This document shows positions 16,262 through 26,068 of a stretch of DNA of 64,000 bases, one piece after another. Numbering within the stretch: the first letter of the stretch is position 1; every line of letters starts with the position of its first letter. This DNA is from Pseudomonas baetica (lineage in GTDB: Bacteria; Pseudomonadota; Gammaproteobacteria; Pseudomonadales; Pseudomonadaceae). A model generated the notes under the pieces. The model made no database searches. It was given only the letters and a program-made list of their open reading frames with translations, and was not told where the DNA came from. The translations under genes were made by a program, and so were the position numbers. The DNA lies in contig NZ_JAIHLQ010000013.1 in assembly GCF_019733355.1 (NCBI RefSeq), positions 62,001 through 126,000 on the forward strand, given 5' to 3'.

Positions 16262-19200
16262 ATGGCTACCACCACCCTTGGGGTCAAACTCGATGACCCA
16301 ACCCGCGAGCGCCTGAAGGCGGCCGCAACCTCGATTGATCGCACGCCGCACTGGCTGATCAAGCAGGCAATTTTCAATTACCTGGAAAAACTCGAGGGTG
16401 GTGCAACCCTGACCGAGCTGAACGGCCTGACCGCCAAGGACGCCGATGACGCGGGCGAAGTCCACACCGATCACGCCCACCAGTGCTTCCTCGAATTCGC
16501 TGAAAGCATCCTGCCGCAATCGGTACTGCGTGCTTCGATCACCGCCGCTTACCGTCGCCCCGAGCCGGAAGTGGTGCCGATGCTGATCGAGCAGGCGCGA
16601 CTGCCGGCAACGATGGCCGAAGCCACCAATAAGCTCGCCGCGACCATCGCGGAAAAACTGCGTAACCAGAAGAGTGCCGGCGGTCGTGCAGGCATTGTTC
16701 AGGGCCTGCTGCAGGAATTCTCCCTGTCGTCCCAGGAAGGCGTGGCGCTGATGTGCCTGGCCGAAGCGCTGCTGCGCATCCCGGACAAAGGCACTCGCGA
16801 CGCGTTGATCCGCGACAAGATCAGCACCGGCAACTGGCATCCGCACCTGGGCAACAGCCCTTCGCTGTTCGTCAACGCGGCCACTTGGGGCCTGCTGCTG
16901 ACCGGCAAGCTTGTGTCCACGCACAACGAAGCCGGCCTGACGTCGTCGCTGAGCCGCATCATCGGCAAGAGCGGCGAGCCGATGATCCGCAAGGGCGTCG
17001 ACATGGCCATGCGCCTGATGGGCGAGCAGTTCGTGACCGGCGAAACCATCGCCGAAGCGTTGGCCAATGCGAGCAAGTTCGAAGCCAAGGGCTTCCGTTA
17101 TTCCTACGACATGCTCGGTGAAGCCGCACTCACCGAACACGACGCGCAGAAGTACCTCGCGTCGTACGAACAAGCCATTCACTCGATCGGCAAAGCCTCC
17201 CACGGTCGTGGGATTTATGAAGGCCCGGGCATTTCCATCAAGCTGTCGGCACTGCACCCGCGTTACAGCCGTGCGCAGTACGAGCGCGTGATGGAAGAGC
17301 TGTACCCACGCCTGCTGTCGCTGACCCTGCTGGCCAAGCAATACGACATCGGCCTGAACATCGACGCCGAAGAAGCCGACCGTCTGGAACTGTCGCTGGA
17401 TCTGCTCGAGCGCCTGTGCTTCGAACCGCAACTGACGGGCTGGAACGGCATTGGTTTCGTGATCCAGGCTTATCAGAAGCGTTGCCCGTATGTGATTGAT
17501 TACGTGATCGATCTGGCGCGCCGCAGCCGTCATCGCCTGATGATCCGTCTGGTGAAAGGCGCGTACTGGGACAGCGAAATCAAGCGCGCTCAGGTCGAAG
17601 GCCTGGAGGGCTATCCGGTCTACACCCGCAAGGTGTACACCGACGTTTCCTACATTGCCTGCGCACGCAAACTGCTGTCGGTGCCGGAAGTCATCTACCC
17701 GCAGTTCGCCACGCACAACGCCCACACCCTGTCGGCGATTTACCACATTGCCGGTCAGAACTATTACCCGGGCCAGTACGAATTCCAGTGCCTGCACGGC
17801 ATGGGCGAACCGCTCTACGAGCAGGTTGTAGGCAAAGTTTCCGAAGGCAAGCTGAACCGTCCGTGCCGCGTGTACGCGCCGGTCGGTACCCACGAAACCC
17901 TGCTGGCGTATCTGGTCCGTCGTCTGCTGGAAAACGGCGCGAACACTTCGTTCGTCAACCGCATTGCCGACCAGTCGATTTCAATTCAGGAACTGGTGGC
18001 CGATCCGGTTGCTCAGATCGAGCAAATGGCAACCGTGGAAGGTGGCTTCGGCCTGCCGCACCCACGCATCCCGCTGCCGCGTGACTTGTATGGCGCCGAG
18101 CGCGCCAACTCCAGCGGCATCGACATGGCCAACGAACATCGTCTGGCGTCGCTGTCCTGCGCCCTGCTCGCGACCGCGCACAACGACTGGAAAGCAGCGC
18201 CGATGCTCGGCTGCGCTTCCAGCAACGAAACGCCGGCAGCGGTGCTGAACCCGTCGGATCACCGCGATGTGGTCGGTCATGTGCAAGAAGCCACCGTCGA
18301 AGACGTCGACAACGCGATTCAATGCGCCCTCAATGCTGCGCCGATCTGGCAGGCTACCCCGCCCGCCGAACGCGCCGCGATTCTGGAGCGTGCCGCTGAC
18401 CTGATGGAAGGCGAGATCCAGCCGCTGATGGGCCTGCTGGCGCGTGAAGCCGGCAAGACCTTCGCCAACGCCATTGCCGAAGTCCGTGAAGCGGTCGACT
18501 TCCTGCGTTATTACGCGGTGCAGGCGCGCAACGATTTCAGCAACGACGCCCACCGCCCACTGGGCCCGGTGGTGTGCATCAGCCCTTGGAACTTCCCGCT
18601 GGCGATCTTCAGCGGTCAGGTCGCTGCGGCACTGGCTGCGGGTAACCCGGTCTTGGCCAAACCTGCAGAGCAAACCCCGCTGGTCGCCGCGCAAGCCGTG
18701 CGTTTGCTGCTCGAAGCCGGTATTCCGGAAGGCGTGCTGCAACTGCTGCCGGGTCGTGGTGAAACCGTCGGTGCCGGTCTGGTCGGTGACGAGCGCGTCA
18801 AAGGCGTGATGTTCACTGGCTCCACCGAAGTGGCGCGTCTGCTGCAACGCAACATCGCTGGCCGTCTCGACAGCCAGGGCCGCCCGATTCCGCTGATCGC
18901 TGAAACCGGCGGCCAGAACGCGATGATCGTCGACTCCTCGGCACTCACCGAACAAGTCGTCATTGATGTGGTGTCCTCGGCCTTCGATAGCGCCGGTCAG
19001 CGTTGCTCGGCCCTGCGTGTGCTGTGCTTGCAGGAAGATTCCGCCGATCGTGTCATCGAAATGCTCAAAGGCGCGATGGCCGAGGCTCGACTCGGCAACC
19101 CTGAGCGCCTGTCCGTGGACATCGGCCCGGTGATCGACGCCGAAGCCAAGGCTGGCATCGACAAGCACATCCAGGGCATGCGCGATAAAGGTCGTAACGT

Positions 19201-20215
19201 TTACCAGGTGGCGATCGCCGACACCGAAGAAGTCAAACGCGGCACCTTCGTCATGCCGACCTTGATCGAATTGGAAAGCTTCGACGAACTGCAACGCGAG
19301 ATCTTCGGTCCGGTGCTGCACGTGGTTCGCTACAAGCGTAAAGAGATCGACCAGTTGATCGGCCAGATCAATGCATCCGGTTACGGCCTGACCCTCGGCG
19401 TGCACACCCGCATCGACGAGACCATCGCCAAGGTGATCGACAACGTCAACGCCGGTAACGTCTACGTCAACCGCAACATTGTCGGTGCCGTGGTCGGCGT
19501 GCAGCCGTTCGGCGGCGAAGGCTTGTCGGGTACGGGTCCGAAGGCTGGTGGCCCGCTGTATCTGTACCGCTTGCTGTCGACGCGTCCTACCGACGCCATC
19601 GAACAATCCTTCGCTCGCGGTGATGCTGTCGTCGCCCCGGACGTTCGTTTGCGCGACGCCATGAGCAAGCCGCTGACAGCCCTGAAAGCCTGGGCTGAAA
19701 GCAACAAGTACGCGCAACTGAGCACGCTGTGCGCGCAGTACGCCGCACAATCGCAGAGCGGCATCACCCGCGTTCTCGCGGGCCCGACCGGCGAGAAGAA
19801 CAGCTACGCGATCCTGCCGCGCGAGCACGTGCTGTGCCTGGCGGACGTCGAAGGTGATCTGCTGACGCAACTGGCGGCGGTATTGGCTGTAGGCGGTTCA
19901 GCGGTGTGGCCGGAATCCGACATCAGTAAGGCGTTGTTCGCTCGTCTGCCGAAGGAGATTCAGGCACGAATCAACCGGGTTGCTGACTGGAACAAGGACG
20001 AGGTGGTGTTTGATGCGGTTCTGCATCATGGCCATTCCGACCAGTTGCGCAGCGTTTGCCAGCAAATCGCCAAGCGCGCCGGCGCAATTGTTGGCGTTCA
20101 GGGCCTGTCCGAGGGCGAGACCAACATTGCGCTGGAACGTCTGGTGATTGAGCGGGCGTTGAGCGTCAACACGGCAGCGGCGGGTGGTAACGCCAGCCTG
20201 ATGACTATCGGTTAA
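16262..20215 (+). CDS. putA: Trifunctional PutA: proline dehydrogenase, P5C dehydrogenase and transcriptional repressor
   Basis: Oxidises proline to glutamate in two steps (FAD-dependent proline dehydrogenase, then NAD-dependent glutamate semialdehyde dehydrogenase) and represses the put genes. ATG at 16262 follows GAGGAT and gives the N-terminal ribbon-helix-helix domain (TTTLGVKLDDPTRERLKAAA, residues 3-47). The PRODH barrel spans about 250-560 (IDAEEADRLELSLDLL, MIRLVKGAYWD). The ALDH part spans about 640-1110, with the catalytic cysteine at 915 (AGQRCSALR) and the NAD-site FTGSTEVARLL. A C-terminal domain finishes the 1317 residues, the normal length for trifunctional PutA. Substrate is channelled between the two sites and the protein associates with the inner membrane when reduced. 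Confidence 0.97.
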   Translation: MATTTLGVKLDDPTRERLKAAATSIDRTPHWLIKQAIFNYLEKLEGGATLTELNGLTAKDADDAGEVHTDHAHQCFLEFAESILPQSVLRASITAAYRRPEPEVVPMLIEQARLPATMAEATNKLAATIAEKLRNQKSAGGRAGIVQGLLQEFSLSSQEGVALMCLAEALLRIPDKGTRDALIRDKISTGNWHPHLGNSPSLFVNAATWGLLLTGKLVSTHNEAGLTSSLSRIIGKSGEPMIRKGVDMAMRLMGEQFVTGETIAEALANASKFEAKGFRYSYDMLGEAALTEHDAQKYLASYEQAIHSIGKASHGRGIYEGPGISIKLSALHPRYSRAQYERVMEELYPRLLSLTLLAKQYDIGLNIDAEEADRLELSLDLLERLCFEPQLTGWNGIGFVIQAYQKRCPYVIDYVIDLARRSRHRLMIRLVKGAYWDSEIKRAQVEGLEGYPVYTRKVYTDVSYIACARKLLSVPEVIYPQFATHNAHTLSAIYHIAGQNYYPGQYEFQCLHGMGEPLYEQVVGKVSEGKLNRPCRVYAPVGTHETLLAYLVRRLLENGANTSFVNRIADQSISIQELVADPVAQIEQMATVEGGFGLPHPRIPLPRDLYGAERANSSGIDMANEHRLASLSCALLATAHNDWKAAPMLGCASSNETPAAVLNPSDHRDVVGHVQEATVEDVDNAIQCALNAAPIWQATPPAERAAILERAADLMEGEIQPLMGLLAREAGKTFANAIAEVREAVDFLRYYAVQARNDFSNDAHRPLGPVVCISPWNFPLAIFSGQVAAALAAGNPVLAKPAEQTPLVAAQAVRLLLEAGIPEGVLQLLPGRGETVGAGLVGDERVKGVMFTGSTEVARLLQRNIAGRLDSQGRPIPLIAETGGQNAMIVDSSALTEQVVIDVVSSAFDSAGQRCSALRVLCLQEDSADRVIEMLKGAMAEARLGNPERLSVDIGPVIDAEAKAGIDKHIQGMRDKGRNVYQVAIADTEEVKRGTFVMPTLIELESFDELQREIFGPVLHVVRYKRKEIDQLIGQINASGYGLTLGVHTRIDETIAKVIDNVNAGNVYVNRNIVGAVVGVQPFGGEGLSGTGPKAGGPLYLYRLLSTRPTDAIEQSFARGDAVVAPDVRLRDAMSKPLTALKAWAESNKYAQLSTLCAQYAAQSQSGITRVLAGPTGEKNSYAILPREHVLCLADVEGDLLTQLAAVLAVGGSAVWPESDISKALFARLPKEIQARINRVADWNKDEVVFDAVLHHGHSDQLRSVCQQIAKRAGAIVGVQGLSEGETNIALERLVIERALSVNTAAAGGNASLMTIG

Positions 20216-20224
20216 CACGCTGTA

Positions 20225-20255
20225 ATTCCAGGCAACCGCAATGCTTGCCTGGAAT
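20225..20255 (+). terminator. Hairpin after putA
   Basis: ATTCCAGGCAA and TTGCCTGGAAT arms with a nine-base loop, ten bases after the putA stop. There is no strong T run, so it may be a weak terminator or an mRNA-stabilising hairpin. Confidence 0.6.
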
Positions 20256-20264
20256 GTCATTCCC

Positions 20265-20355
20265 CTGTGGGAGCGGGCTTGCTCGCGAATGCGGAGAATC
20301 AGTCGACATCAATGTTGCCTGACCCACCGCATTCGCGAGCAAGCCCGCGCCCACA
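20265..20355. repeat. REPIN (paired REP, GTGGGAGCGGGCTTGCTCGC family)
   Basis: Two inverted REP copies (CTGTGGGAGCGGGCTTGCTC and its near-complement) enclose about 40 variable bases. Same family as the elements at 35126, 49151, 54922 and 58632. Confidence 0.9.
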
Positions 20356-20462
20356 TTTGATTAGTGTTGCCCTCATTCCTGCATCACCGCCATCAATCAT
20401 CCTGTTCAGCCTTTATTCCCCAGCCTAGACTCGGCCCAACCCAAAATTTCAGGTAGGCCGCC

Positions 20463-22265
20463 ATGTCCGAGACGCTGCTCAGTTCCCGCAATCTGGCTTT
20501 CGAGCTGTATGAAGTCCTTGATGCCGAGGGCCTGACCCGGCGCGAGCGCTTTGCCGAACACAATCGCGAAACCTTCGACGCCGCCATCGGTACGGCGCGC
20601 AACATCGCCGAGAAATACTTCGCGCCGCACAACCGTAAGGGCGACGAGAACGAGCCGCGCTACGAGGACGGCCAGGCGATTCTGATTCCCGAGGTGAAAC
20701 CGGCGGTGGATGCCTTCCTTGAGGCTGGCTTCCTCAACGCTGCGCGCAGTTTCGACGCTGGTGGCATGCAACTGCCTACTCTGCTTTCCCAAGCGTGCTT
20801 TGCGCACTTCCAGTCGGCCAACGCGGCTTCGACTTCGTACCCGTTCCTGACCATGGGCGCGGCGAATCTGATCGAGAGCTTTGGCACCGAAGAACAGAAG
20901 CAGCGCTTCCTGCAACCGATGATCGACGGCCGTTTCTTCGGCACCATGGCCCTCACCGAGCCGCATGCGGGCTCATCGCTGTCGGATATTCGTACCCGCG
21001 CCGAACCTTCGTCCGACGGCACTTACCGCCTCAAGGGCAACAAGATCTTCATTTCCGGGGGGGATCACCCGCTGTCGGAAAACATCGTGCACATGGTGCT
21101 AGCCAAACTGCCGGACGCCCCCGCTGGCGTTAAAGGCATCTCGCTGTTTATCGTGCCCAAGTTTCTGGTCAACGATGACGGCAGCCTGGGTAAACGCAAC
21201 GACGTACTGTTGGCCGGGCTGTTTCACAAGATGGGCTGGCGCGGCACGACGTCCACCGCACTGAACTTCGGCGATAACGGTGAGTGTGTCGGCTATCTGG
21301 TGGGCAAGCCGCATCAAGGTTTGAGCTACATGTTCCAGATGATGAACGAAGCGCGGATCGGCGTCGGCATGGGCGCGGTAATGCTCGGTTACGCCGGCTA
21401 TCTCTACTCGCTGGAGTACGCCCGCGAACGCCCGCAAGGTCGCGTCCCGGACAGCAAAGACCCGACCACGGCGCCGGTGGCGATCATTCAGCACGCCGAT
21501 GTCAGACGCATGCTGTTGACGCAAAAATCCTACGTTGAAGGGGCTTTTGACCTCTGCCTCTACGCCGCGCGGTTGTTCGATGACACCACAACACTGGAAA
21601 CCGAAATCGAGCGCAAACAGGCGCATGAGCTACTGGATTTGCTGACGCCGATCGTCAAATCCTGGCCGTCGGAGTTCTGCCTGAAGGCCAATGAACTGGC
21701 GATCCAGATCCTCGGCGGTCACGGTTACACCCGCGAATATCCAGTGGAGCAGTATTACCGTGACAACCGTTTGAACCCGATCCACGAAGGCACCCACGGC
21801 ATTCAGTCGCTTGACTTGCTCGGGCGCAAACTGGCGCAGAACGGTGGCGCGGGGCTCAAGCAATTGATCCGGTTGATCGCCGACACCGCCGAACGTGCCA
21901 CCGCGTACGAATCGCTAACCGCATTGCGTGAGCCGCTGGAGAAACTGGTCGCGCGCCTGCAAGTGGTGACCATTGGTTTGCTGACCGATCTGGCGCAAGG
22001 CAAGGTCAACAGCAGCCTGGCGAATTCGGCGCTGTATCTGAAAGTGTTCGGGCATACGGTGATTGGCTGGCGCTGGCTGGAGCAGGCGATTCGCGCGGAG
22101 GAAGGCCTGGCCAAAGGTAATGCGGCGGATGCTGATTTCTATAAGGGCAAGTTGCAGGCGGCGCGGTATTTCCTGACGTGGGAAGTGCCGGGTTGCCACC
22201 ATGAGCTGGCGTTGCTCGAGGCGCGGGATGAAACGTGTCTGAGCATGCAGGATGCCTGGTTCTGA
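20463..22265 (+). CDS. Acyl-CoA dehydrogenase (large form with C-terminal extension)
   Basis: The 600-residue flavoenzyme introduces an alpha-beta double bond into acyl-CoA, probably in fatty acid or amino-acid chain degradation. ATG at 20463 follows AGGTAGG. Features in order are the N-terminal helical domain, the FAD/substrate segment 'GTMALTEPHAGSSLSDIRT' (about 160), the long insert seen in the PA5020/AidB-like large ACADs, 'QILGGHGYTREYPVEQYYRDNR' (about 418, close to the catalytic loop), and a C-terminal helical domain of about 130 residues. It stands alone; the REPIN upstream and a hairpin downstream isolate it. The chain-length specificity cannot be read from sequence. Confidence 0.9.
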   Translation: MSETLLSSRNLAFELYEVLDAEGLTRRERFAEHNRETFDAAIGTARNIAEKYFAPHNRKGDENEPRYEDGQAILIPEVKPAVDAFLEAGFLNAARSFDAGGMQLPTLLSQACFAHFQSANAASTSYPFLTMGAANLIESFGTEEQKQRFLQPMIDGRFFGTMALTEPHAGSSLSDIRTRAEPSSDGTYRLKGNKIFISGGDHPLSENIVHMVLAKLPDAPAGVKGISLFIVPKFLVNDDGSLGKRNDVLLAGLFHKMGWRGTTSTALNFGDNGECVGYLVGKPHQGLSYMFQMMNEARIGVGMGAVMLGYAGYLYSLEYARERPQGRVPDSKDPTTAPVAIIQHADVRRMLLTQKSYVEGAFDLCLYAARLFDDTTTLETEIERKQAHELLDLLTPIVKSWPSEFCLKANELAIQILGGHGYTREYPVEQYYRDNRLNPIHEGTHGIQSLDLLGRKLAQNGGAGLKQLIRLIADTAERATAYESLTALREPLEKLVARLQVVTIGLLTDLAQGKVNSSLANSALYLKVFGHTVIGWRWLEQAIRAEEGLAKGNAADADFYKGKLQAARYFLTWEVPGCHHELALLEARDETCLSMQDAWF

Positions 22266-22307
22266 ATCATCGCCCATGCGATGTCCCGAACACACTTCAA
22301 CGGTCTT

Positions 22308-22333
22308 CACACCTGTCAGGTTTTACAGGTGTG
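22308..22333. repeat. Short hairpin downstream of the acyl-CoA dehydrogenase
   Basis: CACACCTGT and ACAGGTGTG perfect arms with an eight-base loop. It could be a weak terminator, or part of the 5' leader of the 22442 gene. Confidence 0.45.
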
Positions 22334-22441
22334 GAGATCGGGAACTGGAGATAGGCTGTTTTCGCCTGACATGTAGTTTGCAGTTGCCCGGCAGGTACGG
22401 ACACCAACGTCCGCTTCCCTTACCTCATCCGAGTAAACACC

Positions 22442-23155
22442 ATGAGCGAACATGTTCTCGAAGACCAATCCGTCAAACTCTCAGGTCTTGTGACACTGGA
22501 CTATTGCGTCCTTGCCGCTATCTCCCAAGCGCCTGCCCGCAGCGGTACGGTATGGACGAACAAGGACTCTAGCGAGTCCATTGTCACCAGCAAAAACCAC
22601 CACCGCCTCTCGGATGAAAAGTCGCAGATCAGCCTCACTACCTCGCCCGACAATGACGCGCCGAGCGTTGAAACGACGGCGGCAGGAATGTTTGAGATCA
22701 TTTGTGCTGAAGACCGGTACGAAACCACCAACCGGGTTTCTTACAAAGACTACACCCGGCTCAGCGCCAACCAATGGCGGTCGGTGGTCTATGGCGGCGC
22801 GGGGTTGAACGATGAAACAGCCGTCACCGAAATCGATCCTTATGTGAATCTCACTGAAGACCAGTTTCTACTTTCCGCCAGAATCAATGATGTTGTGAAA
22901 GATCCCAAGGCAGTGCGAATCACCGGGAAACGTTACACCCTCAGAGGCGAGCGTTATCAAGTCACCGTCATCGCTCCGAACAACAGCTATGTCAGCGTGA
23001 CGGATTTCAGCAAGGACGACATGTTCCGGACCCTGGCGGTGGGTGATAGCTATGTCGTCAATCAAGACATGCGGACAGTCAAAGAGAAACGCGTTTTCTA
23101 CCTGGAGACTATTGGTGGCATCGACTTTTACGGACGGGAAATTCTTCTGGCGTGA
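22442..23155 (+). CDS. Hypothetical protein, no recognised family
   Basis: The 237-residue protein has no signal peptide and no membrane helix. It is rich in polar and acidic residues. The first ~85 residues look disordered and Ser/Thr-rich (TSKNHHRLSDEKSQISLTTS). The rest looks like beta strands (YVNLTEDQFLLSARI, KRYTLRGERYQVTVIAP, YVSVTDFSKDDMFRTL) and ends FYGREILLA. ATG at 22442 has only a weak GAG upstream. The base composition is less GC-rich than its neighbours, which suggests transfer. It lies alone between a core acyl-CoA dehydrogenase and a chemoreceptor. No function can be assigned. Confidence 0.7.
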   Translation: MSEHVLEDQSVKLSGLVTLDYCVLAAISQAPARSGTVWTNKDSSESIVTSKNHHRLSDEKSQISLTTSPDNDAPSVETTAAGMFEIICAEDRYETTNRVSYKDYTRLSANQWRSVVYGGAGLNDETAVTEIDPYVNLTEDQFLLSARINDVVKDPKAVRITGKRYTLRGERYQVTVIAPNNSYVSVTDFSKDDMFRTLAVGDSYVVNQDMRTVKEKRVFYLETIGGIDFYGREILLA

Positions 23156-23224
23156 AACAACTGATCCAAGGTCACGCCGACGCGCCACATCAGGCGCGCC
23201 GGTTCTTTTGAAAAAAGGCTGAAC

Positions 23225-25162
23225 TCAACTCAACTTGAACCCACCCATCTGTCGCGCCAGATCATCTGCCAGCTTCTGCAGCATCTGACAATCCTCACGA
23301 CACGCCCGAACCTCGCCCGCCGTGGCCCGGGCCAGATCGGAAATGCCCTGTACGTTTCGATTGATCTCTTCGGTCACCGCCGATTGCTCTTCCGTCGCTG
23401 TCGCCACCTGATGGTTCATGTCGCTGATGCGCTCGACCTGCCCGGTAATCGCGGTCAGCGAGGCCCCGGTACGCTGGCTCGACTCAACCCCGGTGCCGGT
23501 CGCTGCCTGACCGGTGCGCATCGAGGACACGGCGTTTTCCGCGCCTTGCTTGAGGTTGCCGATCATCTGCTGGATCTCGTCGGTGGATGCCTGCGTGCGG
23601 CGTGCCAAGGTACGCACTTCGTCCGCCACCACCGCAAAACCACGCCCCATGTCCCCGGCGCGCGCCGCTTCAATGGCGGCGTTGAGCGCCAGCAGGTTGG
23701 TCTGTTCGGAGACCCCGCGAATCACCGCCAGCACCGAGTCGATCGACGCCACTTGATGCGCCAGTTCTCCCACCGCGCCCGCTGCCACGCCGATTTCGTC
23801 AGACATGCTTTCTATATGCCGGATGGAGCCGCCGACCACTTCTCGCGCTTGCATGGCTTCATCGCGCGCCGTTTGCGAGGCGAGCGCTGCGTTGCCAGCG
23901 TTTTGCGCGATTTCCTGTACGGTCAGGCCCATTTCATGGACGGCGGTGGCGACCATGTCGGTCATCTCCTGCTGACGACCAGAGCGCTCGGCGGTGTTAT
24001 CCACAACCTTGGCCACTTGGCCGACGGCGGTGCGCAAACGCTCACTGGTGGTCAGCACTTCGCCAATCATCCCGCGCTGGCTATCGAGGAAGCGGTTGAA
24101 GCCGCGAGCGAGATCGCCCAGCTCATCAGCGCGACTGGAATCTAACCGGTGGGTCAAATCTCCACCACCGCTACCGATGGCTACCAGCGCGGCTGTTACC
24201 TGACGAATCGGTCGCACCAAGCCTTGGGCCAACCACACCACCAGCGCCAGGCACACCAGCGCTACCGCCAGCCCGATGCCGCCACTGAGCCACATCGCCC
24301 GCCGGGCTTCAGCGTAGATCTGCGACTGCGGCACTTCGGCCACCAACGTCCAGCCCAGATCGCGCAAAGGCAGGCTGAACGCAAGGAAGTCCTCGCCATC
24401 ACGCTGGAAGCTGCTGCTGACCGCATTTTTTTGACCGAGGACTGATTGCGCCGCCGCCGCACCGATCTGCTCCGCGAGGGTGCGTTTGCCACTGAACTGC
24501 GCCTCGGGATGGACCTGGATCAAACCGTCGGAACGCACGAGATAGACCTTGCCGTGCTCGCCGAAGCTGAAGTTGTGGATCAGCTCCGACAGCTCTTTCA
24601 TGCTCAGTCCAAGTCCGGCGACGCCGACCACTTTGCCAGCCTGCTCGACCTTCAAATCGATGAACAGCGCCAATTCGCCGGTGGCGCCATCGTTGTCAAT
24701 ATTCAGGGTGCGCGGCTGAGTGCTGTCGAGGAAGGAATAGAACCAGGCATCGGCCGGTTTGGCGCGACTGAGGGTGCGATCCAGGCCTTTTTCGGTGATG
24801 TAATGATTGGAGTCAGTGCCGATGATCAAAGCGGTAAATGCCTTGTGTTCGGCGCGGATGCCTTCCAGATACTGCGCGAAGGCCGCTGTTTTGCTGCTGT
24901 CTTCGCCATTGGCCAGCCAGTCGCGGACCATGGAATTGCTGGCGATGTCTTTAGCGGCGGTGAGGGGTTGAACGAGGATACGTTCGATGTCGTTGCGCGT
25001 CGCTTCGATGCTCGACGGCAACGCTTGTTCGACCAGATAGCTCTGGGCGAGGCGGTTGACCACCAGGGTATAAATGCCAACCACGATCAGAATGCTGACC
25101 AGCAGGGCGGTGCCCATGCTGAGAATCAGCTGCCATTGAATACTGCGTCGCCACAACTGCAT
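23225..25162 (-). CDS. Methyl-accepting chemotaxis protein with periplasmic Cache-type sensor
   Basis: The 645-residue transducer starts at ATG 25162 ([17 protein letters not shown]). The first membrane helix spans about 10-32, followed by a periplasmic domain of about 240 residues with the pattern of a double Cache (dCache) sensor ([34 protein letters not shown]), and a second helix near 285-305. HAMP and the cytoplasmic signalling hairpin follow, with the highly conserved tip ([20 protein letters not shown]). It signals through CheA to the flagellar motor. The ligand is unknown; dCache receptors of Pseudomonas commonly bind amino acids, organic acids or purines. A TTGTATACAA palindrome lies about 50 bases upstream. 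Confidence 0.92.
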   Translation of the reverse strand: MQLWRRSIQWQLILSMGTALLVSILIVVGIYTLVVNRLAQSYLVEQALPSSIEATRNDIERILVQPLTAAKDIASNSMVRDWLANGEDSSKTAAFAQYLEGIRAEHKAFTALIIGTDSNHYITEKGLDRTLSRAKPADAWFYSFLDSTQPRTLNIDNDGATGELALFIDLKVEQAGKVVGVAGLGLSMKELSELIHNFSFGEHGKVYLVRSDGLIQVHPEAQFSGKRTLAEQIGAAAAQSVLGQKNAVSSSFQRDGEDFLAFSLPLRDLGWTLVAEVPQSQIYAEARRAMWLSGGIGLAVALVCLALVVWLAQGLVRPIRQVTAALVAIGSGGGDLTHRLDSSRADELGDLARGFNRFLDSQRGMIGEVLTTSERLRTAVGQVAKVVDNTAERSGRQQEMTDMVATAVHEMGLTVQEIAQNAGNAALASQTARDEAMQAREVVGGSIRHIESMSDEIGVAAGAVGELAHQVASIDSVLAVIRGVSEQTNLLALNAAIEAARAGDMGRGFAVVADEVRTLARRTQASTDEIQQMIGNLKQGAENAVSSMRTGQAATGTGVESSQRTGASLTAITGQVERISDMNHQVATATEEQSAVTEEINRNVQGISDLARATAGEVRACREDCQMLQKLADDLARQMGGFKLS

Positions 25163-25212
25163 GGAGCACCCCCAAAGAATAAGTGGCCGAAACAATGCAA
25201 CAGCCGTGCCGA

Positions 25213-25222
25213 TTGTATACAA
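25213..25222. promoter_or_regulatory. Perfect palindrome TTGTATACAA upstream of the chemoreceptor
   Basis: This ten-base palindrome has the look of a GntR/FadR-class operator (core GTATAC). It lies about 50 bases before the start of the minus-strand chemoreceptor gene. A single copy is seen, so the assignment is tentative. Confidence 0.35.
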
Positions 25223-25261
25223 CTAAACCGACAATCTATTCTTTGGTTGTGCGCAACGCCA

Positions 25262-25564
25262 TCAGCCTTGATTGATGGTCTTGGCGATGGTGTCGACCGT
25301 GGCGCTGACTTGCTCTTGGTAACGGTCGAGTTCTTCCTGGTGCTGCTTCTTCATTTCAATCTGCTGAGAGCACAGATTCATCGCCGCCAGCACCAACAAA
25401 CGATCACCGATCAGGGTCGGGTATTTGCGTTTGGTGTCTTCCAGCGTGGCCTTGAGCATCACGGCCGCGTCCAGCAGGGTCTGTTCTTCCCCGGCCGGTG
25501 CCTTGATCGAATAGTCCTCCCCAAGAATGGAGATGACTTTTACCCCTGCTGTCTGGTGGTTCAT
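25262..25564 (-). CDS. zapA: Cell division protein ZapA
   Basis: The 100-residue protein binds and cross-links FtsZ protofilaments at the division ring. It has the standard N-terminal globular part (VKVISILGEDYSIKAPAGEE) followed by LLDAAVMLKATLEDTK and a long C-terminal coiled coil (NLCSQQIEMKKQHQEELDRYQEQ). The start overlaps the stop of the 25791 gene by four bases (ATGA), giving translational coupling. In Pseudomonas, as I recall, zapA is followed by the 6S RNA gene; here only about 100 bases separate it from a chemoreceptor and no 6S-like RNA fits. This may be a second or relocated copy. Confidence 0.93.
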   Translation of the reverse strand: MNHQTAGVKVISILGEDYSIKAPAGEEQTLLDAAVMLKATLEDTKRKYPTLIGDRLLVLAAMNLCSQQIEMKKQHQEELDRYQEQVSATVDTIAKTINQG

Positions 25565-25791
25565 GCGCTGACGGGACCTGCGTTGACGCGATCAACCAGT
25601 GCCTGGATGCGCGCTGCGGTGGCGCCGTGCTTCTCTTCCTGCTCCATCAGGTTCAGTTGCAGGCTCTCGTTTTCATCCTTGGCCTGGGCCAGTTCCGTAG
25701 CCAGGGTCTGGTTGGTTTGCGCAAGGGTCTGGTTCTGTTGCACCAGGTCGCTGACGAGCTGTTCCAATTGGCTGAGGGATGCTTCCAACAT
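25561..25791 (-). CDS. TIGR02449 family coiled-coil protein (ZapA partner gene)
   Basis: The 76-residue protein starts at ATG 25791 (MLEASLSQLEQLVSDL) with GGAAG upstream; 18 more codons are open before it. Almost the whole length is a Leu/Gln-rich coiled coil (LVQQNQTLAQTNQTLATEL). The gene regularly precedes zapA in Pseudomonas, and the ATGA overlap with zapA repeats that arrangement. The size and heptads recall ZapB, so a role in division-ring assembly is plausible but not demonstrated. Confidence 0.85.
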   Translation of the reverse strand: MLEASLSQLEQLVSDLVQQNQTLAQTNQTLATELAQAKDENESLQLNLMEQEEKHGATAARIQALVDRVNAGPVSA

Positions 25792-26068
25792 TTTGATCTT
25801 CCAAGCGTTTTTCAAAGGGCGCGTACGATAAAGAAAAGTCACCACAGATGCCAGGGTTAAACCGGCGCAAAGCCTTGATTTTCCTGGTGGGCGACCGTTC
25901 CTGCGAGTTTAAAAGACTGTGATCTGCCGATCTGGTTCCTGCACTTCGTCGCCAGAGGGGCTGTGCGACAAATACGCACACCGGTTCAAGACTTTAGTCG
26001 CATGACCGATAAGTCATCCATACAGCAGTTTCAGCCCGCATGGATGCGGCCCTTTTCGGTATCCGCAC

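Noticed and set aside
17981..19870. A 629-codon frame antisense to putA
   Set aside because: The sense frame is the ALDH part of PutA with its catalytic cysteine; the antisense frame has no domain.
25163..25261. 6S RNA gene after zapA
   Set aside because: The space is too short for the roughly 180-base RNA and no long bulged hairpin of that kind is visible.
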